From NCBI GenBank assembly GCA_035540755.1, contig DATLGD010000231.1:1-9436 (forward strand): a DNA stretch of 9,436 nucleotides, in the 5' to 3' direction. A program made the translations under genes and the position numbers. Positions 1 through 5,314 of the stretch are shown here, piece after piece (the stretch's first letter is position 1; every line of letters starts with the position of its first letter). A model generated the notes under the pieces. It worked only from the letters and a program-made list of their open reading frames with translations, did not search any database and had not been told where the DNA came from. Source of the stretch: DATLGD01 sp035540755. Lineage in GTDB: Bacteria > Actinomycetota > Actinomycetes > Mycobacteriales > SCTD01.

Positions 1-1
1 C

Positions 2-286
2 GGGCGCACGCCGACAGGCGACGCCGAGTGCGAGGACGTGCTCGACGGCCGACGGCGCATCATCGGTGACGCTCGGCTCGCTGAGCAGCACCCACCCGGC
101 CGGTTGTTCACGGGCCGCCTGGTGGAGATCTTCGGTGATGACCGGGAGTTCTTCGCGATGCTCCCGACGGTGTGCGAGGACCCCGAGACCGCGCTGCTCC
201 TGGCCGACGCGGTCGCCCGCGGTGTCGTGCCGGAGGACCGGATCGACCTGCAGCACCGCTGGATGCGGCGGGAGCCGGCCGCGTGA
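2..286 (+). CDS. 3' end of an unrecognised protein gene (partial, runs off left edge)
   Basis: The frame is open from the left edge of the window and ends at TGA 284-286, giving the last 94 residues of a protein. Codon use is strongly GC at third positions throughout, which supports real coding. An internal GTG at 38 could be read as a start, but the frame continues upstream with the same codon bias, so I treat the gene as cut by the window edge. The piece is soluble and acidic-to-neutral, with the segment FTGRLVEIFGDDREFFAMLP followed by a helix-like stretch containing TALLLADAVARGVVPEDR. There is no membrane segment or catalytic motif that I recognise. Its stop lies next to the tail of the antisense HTH remnant. 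Function unknown. Confidence 0.55.
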   Translation, partial: GRTPTGDAECEDVLDGRRRIIGDARLAEQHPPGRLFTGRLVEIFGDDREFFAMLPTVCEDPETALLLADAVARGVVPEDRIDLQHRWMRREPAA

Positions 287-460
287 GGCCGACGCAGGAG
301 CTCGAACGCGAGGACGTAGACGATGCGCTCCTGGGTGGCCATGGTCGGGTCGACCTCACCGCGTTCGTAGTGGGCGAGGGTGGTGTGCGGAGGCCAGGCC
401 GGCCCGGCCGCGGGCCTCGCGGATGCTCCACTTCGCGAGCACGACGTCGGTGGTATCCGA
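280..460 (-). pseudogene. remnant of an XRE-family helix-turn-helix regulator (antitoxin-like), internally deleted
   Basis: On the minus strand two pieces of one HTH domain lie in different frames. The first piece (about 460-394) reads DVVLAKWSIREARGRAGLA, the usual opening helix of an XRE/Cro-C1 domain. The second (about 384-290) reads TLAHYERGEVDPTMATQERI, the recognition helix and following turn, ending near FELLRRPHAAG. Family members normally have about 12 residues (SQxELAxRAGVSxP-like) between these pieces. Here they are missing and the frame is shifted, so the first piece hits a TGA soon after. The stop of the second frame is not near the expected end either. An intact relative would bind operator DNA, often as a regulator or the antitoxin half of a pair. 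This copy should be dead. Boundaries are approximate. Confidence 0.6.
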
Positions 461-525
461 TGTGGTGCCGACGCCAGGCCAGACGCGACGTGAACGCGGG
501 ACTTTCCCGGCGTCGCTTGCTACAA

Positions 526-2195
526 GTGCACGTGCCCCGCTGCTTCCCCGCCGAGCCCGTCTTCCGCGACGGCGGCCACGCCGAGCGCGCCGTCTGGACG
601 GCGTTGGGCGGCTCCCTGCCGGACGACGCCGTCCTGTTCTCCGGCCAGCGCTTCCAGGAGCGCCGGCAGGAGTACGAGGCCGACCTGCTGGTGGGCGTCC
701 CCGGCGCCGGATGGGCCGTGATCGAGGTCAAGGGCGGCAACGTGCGGCGCGAGGCCGGCGACTGGCAGCAGCTGCAGCAGGGCGTGTGGAAGCGCATCGA
801 CCCGTGGGGCAGGCGCAGGACTGCCGGCACGTCTTGCAGCGCTACCTCAAGCGGCTGGGACTGAGCGCCGCCCGCTCCCCGGCCGTGCACCTGGTCGCCT
901 TCCCGGACCGGGACGTGCCGGCCGACTTCGCCGCTCCCGACTGCCCGCGGTCGATGATCATCGGGCGCGGCGACGTCCCCCGTTCGTACGAGAGCGTCCT
1001 GCGGGCCCTGCGCGACCACGGCAGCGGCACCGGCCCGTTCGACCCGCCTCAGGTCGACGAGCTCGTCCGCGGCGTCCTCGGCTCCTCGCTGCCGCAGGCG
1101 GACGTGTTGGCCTTCGACGCCGAGCACGAGGCCCGGGTCGCCGATCTCACCGAGCGTCAGCAGCAGGTCGTCGGGCTGCTGCGCAACCAGCATCGAGTCG
1201 CCGTCGTGGGGGGAGCGGGCAGCGGCAAGACCTGGGTGGCGCTCGAGCAGACCCGGCGTCTGGCGAGGCAGGGTCAGGCGGTCGCGCTGGTCTGCTACTC
1301 GCGCGGCCTCGGGCACTTCCTGCGACGGGTCACCGAGTCCTGGCCGGCGAGGGAGCGCCCGGCCTACGTCGGGCTGTTCCACGACCTGCCCGTGTCGTGG
1401 GGCGCCCCTCGCGGCGAGGAGGACGACAGCAGCTGGTGGGAGGAGGAGCTGCCGGCGCTGCTCGGTCGGCTCGGCGCCGAGCGCCCGGTGGAGGAGCGCT
1501 TCGACAGCGTCGTCGTCGACGAGGGGCAGGACTTCTCCGCCTCCTGGTGGCCGCCGACGCTGCAGACGCTCAAGGACCCGGACCGCGGCGGGCTCTACGT
1601 GTTCCTCGACGAGGGCCAGCGCATCTTCGACCGCTCCGGCAACGCACCGATCGAGCTGGCCCCCTTCCCGCTGGACCGCAACATCCGGAACACCAAGCGC
1701 ATCGCGCAGGTCTTCGGGTCGCTGACCCCTGAGCAGCAGGGCTACGACGGCCTCGACGGCCCACCGGTCCGCTTCGTCCACTGCGCCACCCATGACGCCG
1801 TGTCGGTCGCCGACGACGAGGTGCAGCGGCTGACGGACGACGAGGGCTGGCCGCCCGGCGCCGTCGCCCTGCTGACCACGCGGCACCGTCACCCCGTGCA
1901 GCGCGACATGGTCGAGAGGTACGGATGGGACGCCTACTGGGACGAGTTCTTCGTCGGCGACGACGTGTTCTACGGGCACGTGCTGGGCTTCAAGGGCCTG
2001 GAGCGGCCTGCGGTGGTCCTGGCCGTCAGCGGTTTCCGCGACCTGAACCGGGCGCGCGAGATGCTCTACGTCGGGCTGTCCCGCGCCCGCACCCGGCTGG
2101 TCGTCTGCGGCGACCTCGAGCTGATCGGGCAGGTCGGCGGTGAGGGCGTCCGGCAGCGGCTGAAGCGGGTCGAGGTCGCGCGGGGCGGCGCGTGA
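526..2195 (+). pseudogene. NERD nuclease-UvrD-like helicase fusion, split by a one-base frameshift
   Basis: This is a NERD-domain/superfamily 1 helicase protein, 556 residues if one base is restored. Residues 1-71 carry the PD-(D/E)xK nuclease-like NERD core: E20, D53 in EYEADLLV, and E67-x-K69 in IEVKGG. The helicase part has Walker A GGAGSGKT (229-236, K235), Walker B DEGQD (332-336), GFKGLE (488-493) and motif VI REMLYVGLSRAR (511-522). The frame changes at the GGGG run 806-809: codons run GAC CCG TGG, then need one more G to continue GGG CAG GCG. Without it the first product stops at TGA 862-864 after 112 residues. Start: GTG 526 or GTG 532 fits the family opening (HVPRCFPAEP); neither has a clear Shine-Dalgarno. 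Relatives are thought to act on DNA, and some sit in defence islands. A sequencing error in the G run is a real alternative, because all other motifs are intact. Confidence 0.8.
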
Positions 2196-2272
2196 CGGCG
2201 CCTGCGATCGAAGCGGTGGTCGGTGACCATGAGCCGGTGCGCGCGTGACGCGCAGCAGACGCGAGTACGTCG

Positions 2273-2302
2273 TCCCGGTCCCGGTCCCGGTGCCGGTCCG
2301 GT
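2273..2302. repeat. short tandem repeat of TCCCGG-type hexamers
   Basis: Three consecutive TCCCGG units (2273-2290) are followed by a TGCCGG variant and a shortened TCCGG copy. On the plus strand, in the frame that opens at GTG 2245, this would read as Val-Pro repeats, but I see no convincing gene there. It is a simple low-complexity tract in the gap between the helicase gene and the DUF4262-like start. Confidence 0.6.
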
Positions 2303-2370
2303 CTCGGCACCAGCTGTGGATGAGCCGCGCGACCCGTCACACCTCGAACGGACGGTCGTCCTCCGACCCG

Positions 2371-2376
2371 AGGAGG
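2371..2376 (+). promoter_or_regulatory. Shine-Dalgarno AGGAGG before ATG 2382
   Basis: A perfect AGGAGG lies 5 nt upstream of ATG 2382. It is one of the two best ribosome binding sites in the window and the reason for choosing this start for the DUF4262-like remnant. Confidence 0.6.
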
Positions 2377-2381
2377 ACGCC

Positions 2382-2807
2382 ATGTGCTGGCGATGCGACA
2401 AGCCTGACAAGACGACGGATGACCTGCTGGCCGAGGTCGTCATCCCCACGATCGTGGGCCGCGTGACGTTCGCGGACGCGTCGTCCGACAAGCCACAAGC
2501 GGCGCTGCTCCACCGGCACGCAGGCGGCGCGCCGACGACCGGCCGGATGTCGGCGTCCTCGTCCCTCACTGCGGCCGGACCGCGTCGCTCATCCCCTCTG
2601 GTCCCGCCGCAGCGGGTGGTCCGCCGGGACCTCGACCAGGACGATCGCGACGCCGTCCGGATCCTCGATCCACATCTCCAGCAGCCCCCACGGCTGTTGG
2701 CGGGGAGGCTGCCGGACCGGCACCCCCGCGGAGGCCAGGCGCTGGTGCTCGCGCTCGACGTCGCGCACCTGCACCCACAGCGCCAGCCCCTGCGGAGTGA
2801 CCGGTGA
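2382..2807 (+). pseudogene. DUF4262-like N-terminus, probably a truncated remnant
   Basis: The start is marked by a perfect AGGAGG 5 nt upstream. The product opens MCWRCDKPDKTTDDLLAEVV, closely matching the conserved beginning of DUF4262 proteins (MCWRCDxP followed by a helix). After about residue 26 the match ends: the expected segments (a G-W-A-V strand and the YTVGL motif) are absent, and codon choice becomes irregular. The frame stays open to TGA 2805-2807 (141 residues), but everything past 2589 runs antisense to the glyoxalase gene, so the second half is unlikely to be protein-coding. I read this as a 5' piece of a DUF4262 gene joined to unrelated sequence. The function of DUF4262 is unknown. 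A short real peptide expressed from this start cannot be excluded. Confidence 0.45.
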
Positions 2808-2975
2808 GCCGCCCGAGACCTCCAGCAGGCCGTTGCCCAGGAAGAACACCGTCCCCCGGTGCTCGGGCGGGCCGAACTCACGGGCGACCGCCAGACCGAG
2901 GACGTCGCGGTAGAAGGCACGGCTGCGCTCGAGGTCGGTCGGCCGCAACAGGATGCGGCTGCTCAGCACGTCCAT
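2589..2975 (-). CDS. VOC-superfamily (glyoxalase/bleomycin resistance/dioxygenase fold) protein
   Basis: This is a 128-residue single-module VOC protein, the usual length for these dimeric metal enzymes. The pattern is complete: an opening strand SSRILLRPTDLERS, the helix FYRDVLGL (21-28), strand FFLGNGLLEVS with E52 as a probable metal ligand, the second repeat LALWVQVRDVEREHQRL (64-80), and the closing IEDPDGVAIVLVEVP with E115 as a further ligand. The first ligand position carries Arg (R11) or nearby residues rather than the His/Gln of glyoxalase I, so classical lactoylglutathione lyase activity is doubtful. ATG 2975 is chosen because the fold begins at once; upstream codons have no homology. 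An AGGA lies 7 nt before it. Substrate unknown. It is transcribed away from vapBC and stands alone. Confidence 0.85.
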   Translation of the reverse strand: MDVLSSRILLRPTDLERSRAFYRDVLGLAVAREFGPPEHRGTVFFLGNGLLEVSGGSPVTPQGLALWVQVRDVEREHQRLASAGVPVRQPPRQQPWGLLEMWIEDPDGVAIVLVEVPADHPLRRDQRG

Positions 2976-3075
2976 CGGCACATCCTGCAGGGTGCGCCGG
3001 AAGCACCGTGCCCTGCCACCCGCAGTCCGGCGGTCGTCCACACATCCACCGCACGTCGTTTCGTGCACCCCTGTC

Positions 3076-3106
3076 GGCTCCTCGACAGCCGTCACCTCGA
3101 GGAGCC
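3076..3106. repeat. perfect 10-bp inverted repeat, 11-nt loop
   Basis: GGCTCCTCGA (3076-3085) is matched exactly by TCGAGGAGCC (3097-3106) around an 11-nt loop. There is no T-tract on either side, so it is not a standard intrinsic terminator. It lies upstream of the VOC gene on the minus strand and upstream of vapB on the plus strand. It could be an RNA hairpin in the VOC leader, a protein-binding site, or chance in GC-rich DNA. Confidence 0.55.
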
Positions 3107-3295
3107 CTTGCAGACGCGTCATGGTGCCCGCGCCGGTGGTTGGGACGACCCGGGCTACCGCAGTCCTGACGGGGAGCGGGAGTCCCGGCAACAGCGCATC
3201 GAGGCCCGCCGCCGCCGCTTCGCAGCGGCGATCGCCGCGGGCGCCCGCCAAGCCGGTTGCTGCGGTCGCGCGGACCCACGTTCCAGCCGTTGGGC

Positions 3296-3309
3296 GGCAT
3301 CATGATGCC
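3296..3309. promoter_or_regulatory. 14-bp perfect palindrome, candidate VapB(C) operator
   Basis: GGCATCATGATGCC is identical to its reverse complement. It covers the place where a -35 box would lie 17 bp upstream of the TATGAT at 3324. The half-site ATGATGC (3302-3308) recurs at 3325-3331, overlapping the -10 box, 23 bp further on (about two helical turns). This suits cooperative binding by ribbon-helix-helix dimers. VapBC pairs generally repress their own promoters through such palindromes; the assignment here is inference from position and symmetry. Confidence 0.6.
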
Positions 3310-3323
3310 TTGCCTTGTGCGGC

Positions 3324-3329
3324 TATGAT
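3324..3329 (+). promoter_or_regulatory. vapBC -10 box (TATGAT), probable leaderless transcript
   Basis: TATGAT differs from the consensus TATAAT at one base and ends 6 nt before ATG 3336, so transcription would begin at or next to the A of the start codon. There is no Shine-Dalgarno before the ATG. Leaderless mRNAs with exactly this spacing are common in actinobacteria. No good -35 box is present; the candidate operator occupies that place. Confidence 0.65.
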
Positions 3330-3335
3330 GCGTCC

Positions 3336-3596
3336 ATGCGCACCACGGTGACCCTCGACGACGACGTCGCCGCCGGCGTCCAGCGCATCGCGCGAGAGCG
3401 GGGCCTGTCGTTCAAGGCAGCCCTCAACGGCCTGCTGCGCAACGGCCTGACCGCGGCCTCACCGAGCAGCCGCGCCTACTCGGTGCCGACACGTGCCATG
3501 GGCCTGCGGCCGTCCGTCGACCTGGACAAGGCGCTGCGCCTCGCGGGCGAGCTGGAGGACGACGAGCTCGTCCGCAGGCTCGAGCTGCGCAAGTGA
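3336..3596 (+). CDS. vapB: VapB-type antitoxin (ribbon-helix-helix)
   Basis: This 86-residue protein opens with MRTTVTLDDDVAAGVQRIAR, the beta strand and first helix of a ribbon-helix-helix DNA-binding domain, followed by ERGLSFKAALNGLLRNGL as the second helix (about residues 21-38). The remaining about 45 residues, including the acidic GELEDDELVRRLELRK tail, would wrap around and inhibit the toxin, as in other VapB proteins. It should neutralise the VapC encoded immediately downstream and repress the shared promoter. ATG 3336 is set by the domain boundary and by the -10 box just upstream; an in-frame GTG at 3315 adds residues unlike the family. Its stop overlaps the vapC start by 4 nt (GTGA), so the two are translationally coupled. 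Confidence 0.85.
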   Translation: MRTTVTLDDDVAAGVQRIARERGLSFKAALNGLLRNGLTAASPSSRAYSVPTRAMGLRPSVDLDKALRLAGELEDDELVRRLELRK

Positions 3597-4021
3597 AGAT
3601 CGTCGACGTCAACCTCCTGCTCTACGCGGTCGACGAGACGTCACCTGCGCACGAGCCTGCCCGCAGCTGGCTGGAGCGGACGCTCTCCGGCCCGGGCACG
3701 GTCGGGCTGCCGTGGCAGGTGCTGCTCGCGTTCGTCCGGCTGAGCACCCGCGCCGCCGTCTTCGCCCATCCCCTGTCGGCCGACGAGGCCCTCGACATCG
3801 TGTACGGCTGGCTCGCTCAGCCTGCCGTCACCGTGCCTCACCCCGGGCCTCGGCACCCCGCCGTCCTCCGGGAGCTCCTCGCCGCCGTCGGCGTCGCCGG
3901 CAACCTGGTCTCCGACGCCCACCTGGCCGCACTCGCGGTCGAGCACGGCGCCGAGCTGTGCTCGCGCGACGCCGACTTCACCCGCTTCCCGGGCGTCAAG
4001 TGGGTCGACCCCCTCCGCTGA
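3593..4021 (+). CDS. vapC: VapC-type PIN-domain ribonuclease toxin
   Basis: This is a 142-residue PIN-domain protein, full length for the family and close to the mycobacterial PIN/VapC subfamily. It opens MKIVDVNLLLYAVDETSPAH with metal-binding D5, continues with PWQVLLAFVRLSTRAAVF (40-57), and has the second acidic site in LVSDAHLAALAVEHG (D108) and the third in SRDADFTRFPG (D126, D128). Such toxins cleave specific RNAs, usually tRNA or rRNA, with Mg2+ or Mn2+, and arrest growth unless bound by VapB. All the acidic residues of the C-terminal half are intact, so it looks active. The usual Glu of the central helix is not obvious, as in many members of this subfamily. GTG 3593 overlaps the vapB stop by 4 nt. 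It is followed after 70 bp by the tail of the convergent HNH gene, with only a weak 5-bp hairpin (4080-4093) between them. Confidence 0.88.
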   Translation: MKIVDVNLLLYAVDETSPAHEPARSWLERTLSGPGTVGLPWQVLLAFVRLSTRAAVFAHPLSADEALDIVYGWLAQPAVTVPHPGPRHPAVLRELLAAVGVAGNLVSDAHLAALAVEHGAELCSRDADFTRFPGVKWVDPLR

Positions 4022-4091
4022 CGAGGCGGCGTGCGGTCACGTCGGCGTCCAGCTGAGCGACGTCCTGCAGGCGCCCGGCGACGGCTGGCCG

Positions 4092-4970
4092 TCAGCGGTC
4101 CGTGAACACCCGCCAGCGCTGCTCGAGCAGGCCCTGGTCCGGCCGGTCCGCCGGTCGCACCGGCAGCTCGAGGTTCCAGCCGTGCACGTCCTGGATGCCG
4201 TGCCGCAGCATCGGCCCGTCCACCTCGAGCAGCACGTCGGGCCGGACCTCGACGACGTAGTCCGGCCGCACGCCGATGATCTGGCGGTCGTACGCCGCGT
4301 GGTGGATCTTGCACAGCGACAGCCCGTTCGGAACGACCGGCTGCCCGCCGTCGGCGTCGGACAGGATGTGGGCGGCGTCGAGCAGGTCGACGTGCCGCAA
4401 CCGGCAGATCGCGCACGTCCGCTGGTAGGCACGCAGCACCCGGGCGCGGAAGACCGGCTGGTGCAACCGAAGCCTGGTGAGCCGCTCGGCGTACTCCCGG
4501 GTGTCGGCCGTCGGCGTCCTGTCGGCGAGGTAGCGCAGGTTCTCGTCGACGGCGATCTCGACGTACCGGCCGACCGGGTCGTCGGCGACCACGTACACCG
4601 GGAAGGTCGGGACGAAGACGCCCGGTGCGATGCCCTGCAGCAGGATCAGCGGCACGCCGAGCTCGGCGGCCCGGCGCAGCTTGCGGTTGTCCCCGCCGTC
4701 CGGGTCGCCGTCTCGGTAGGCGTAGCGCAGCAGCCCGTCCTCGGTCTCGACGTCGTCGTAAGGGCCCTGAGGCTGGCTGAGGATGGAGAGCGTCGCCGCG
4801 AGCTGGCGCGGGTTGCGGATGCCCCTGCTCTGGTCGATGAGCTTCAGCTGGTCGCCGGCGTAGCGGAACGCCTCGAGCTGAGCCCGCGTCGCGACACCGC
4901 CGGAAGCCGCCATGACCGACGCGAGGTAGGTCATGGCAGAGCGGCGGACCTCCAGCTCGTCGAGCAGCAC
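4092..4970 (-). CDS. HNH endonuclease family protein
   Basis: This 292-residue protein has an N-terminal region of the type found in restriction-like HNH proteins (GGVATRAQLEAF, then PYDDVETEDGLLRYAYR at about 70-86 and APGVFVP) and a C-terminal HNH nuclease domain. The domain reads RTCAICRLRHVDLLDAAHIL, with the zinc pair C186/C189 and H201, then NGLSLCKIHHAAYDR with N215, C220 and H223/H224. All zinc and catalytic residues are present, so it should cut DNA. GTG 4970 is the first possible start: a TAG lies in frame three codons upstream, and ATG 4934 is an alternative 12 codons in. No clear ribosome binding site. Its start abuts the headless second vapC, so its promoter must lie inside that remnant. 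Role possibly restriction or defence; this is inferred from the domain type and the toxin-antitoxin neighbours. Confidence 0.85.
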   Translation of the reverse strand: MLLDELEVRRSAMTYLASVMAASGGVATRAQLEAFRYAGDQLKLIDQSRGIRNPRQLAATLSILSQPQGPYDDVETEDGLLRYAYRDGDPDGGDNRKLRRAAELGVPLILLQGIAPGVFVPTFPVYVVADDPVGRYVEIAVDENLRYLADRTPTADTREYAERLTRLRLHQPVFRARVLRAYQRTCAICRLRHVDLLDAAHILSDADGGQPVVPNGLSLCKIHHAAYDRQIIGVRPDYVVEVRPDVLLEVDGPMLRHGIQDVHGWNLELPVRPADRPDQGLLEQRWRVFTDR

Positions 4971-4977
4971 GGTCGAG

Positions 4978-5225
4978 GTCTACCAGCTCGCCTGGTCCGC
5001 AGGCTCGAGTGGCTGCAGGCTCCGGCCGCCTGGACGCCGGTGCCGGGCTCCGGCCATGCCGAGATCCTCCTGGGCCTGATCCGCGACCTCCGGCTGACCG
5101 GACCGGTGGTCAGCGACGCCCACCTGGCGGCCCTGGCCCTCGAGCACGGCACCGGCATCTGGTCGACCGACGCCGACTTCGCGCGCTTCCCCGGGCTGCG
5201 CTGGGAGGATCCGCTGCGCGGCTGA
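4978..5225 (+). pseudogene. C-terminal remnant of a second vapC (PIN domain)
   Basis: The last about 80 codons of a VapC-like gene are present with no start and no N-terminal D-x-N motif. The segment RRLEWLQAPAAW aligns with YGWLAQPAVT of the intact VapC. From VSDAHLAALALEHG to DPLR, 27 of 37 residues match the intact copy, including the acidic positions of SDAH and STDADFARFPG. It ends at TGA 5223-5225. It is too different to be a recent duplication, so it is either the remains of an independent vapBC pair or an old duplicate. The vapB and the first half of vapC are missing exactly where the minus-strand HNH gene begins. A PIN domain without its first acidic site should be inactive. The left boundary is approximate. 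Confidence 0.75.
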
Positions 5226-5252
5226 CCGTGCCGGCTCGAGTGCATCCGCACC

Positions 5253-5281
5253 TTGACGGCGGAACGCGGCAGCAGCACTCT
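5253..5281 (+). promoter_or_regulatory. possible sigma-70-type promoter for the FAD oxidoreductase
   Basis: TTGACG (5253-5258), one base from the -35 consensus, is followed after 17 bp by CACTCT (5276-5281), which keeps only the A at position 2 and T at position 6 of a -10 box. It lies 34 nt before ATG 5315. The -10 is weak, so this is tentative. Confidence 0.3.
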
Positions 5282-5314
5282 CCGATCCGGGGACCTTGTG
5301 GTCGAGGGGGGAAC

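Larger units (their letters stand above)
2976..3335. other. 360-bp gap between divergent VOC and vapB genes
   Basis: No complete gene is visible here. The gap holds a perfect 10-bp inverted repeat (3076-3106), a coding-like plus-strand stretch from about 3141 to the TGA at 3303-3305 (Arg-rich, containing RQQRIEARRRRFAAAIAAG) with no start of its own, and the vapBC promoter/operator at the right end. The VOC promoter must lie in its left part, but I could not identify one. Confidence 0.6.

Noticed and set aside
806..812. Programmed -1 frameshift producing the NERD-helicase fusion
   Set aside because: Slipping back one base would give the right join, but the site is not an X-XXY-YYZ slippery heptamer and I see no clear downstream structure. 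A deletion or base-call error is simpler.
108..1979. Long open frame on the minus strand opposite the NERD-helicase gene
   Set aside because: It has no recognisable domain and is low-complexity. Such antisense frames arise in GC-rich genes because stop codons are rare; the plus strand has clear helicase motifs.
2245..2466. Possible small gene from GTG 2245 encoding a Val-Pro repeat
   Set aside because: No ribosome site, simple-repeat content, and codon bias fades after about 2340; the MCWRCD frame that overlaps it has the strong ribosome site.
2976..3251. N-terminal extension of the VOC protein
   Set aside because: The frame is open upstream to 3251, but residues before ATG 2975 have no VOC homology and the fold begins directly after this ATG.
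4080..4093. Small hairpin (GACGG/CCGTC) between vapC and the HNH gene tail
   Set aside because: A 5-bp stem overlapping the HNH stop and without a T-tract is expected often by chance at this GC content.
4182..4970. Plus-strand open frame joined to the vapC remnant
   Set aside because: This part is antisense to the intact HNH gene, whose zinc and catalytic residues are all present. Only the portion after about 4978 matches VapC.
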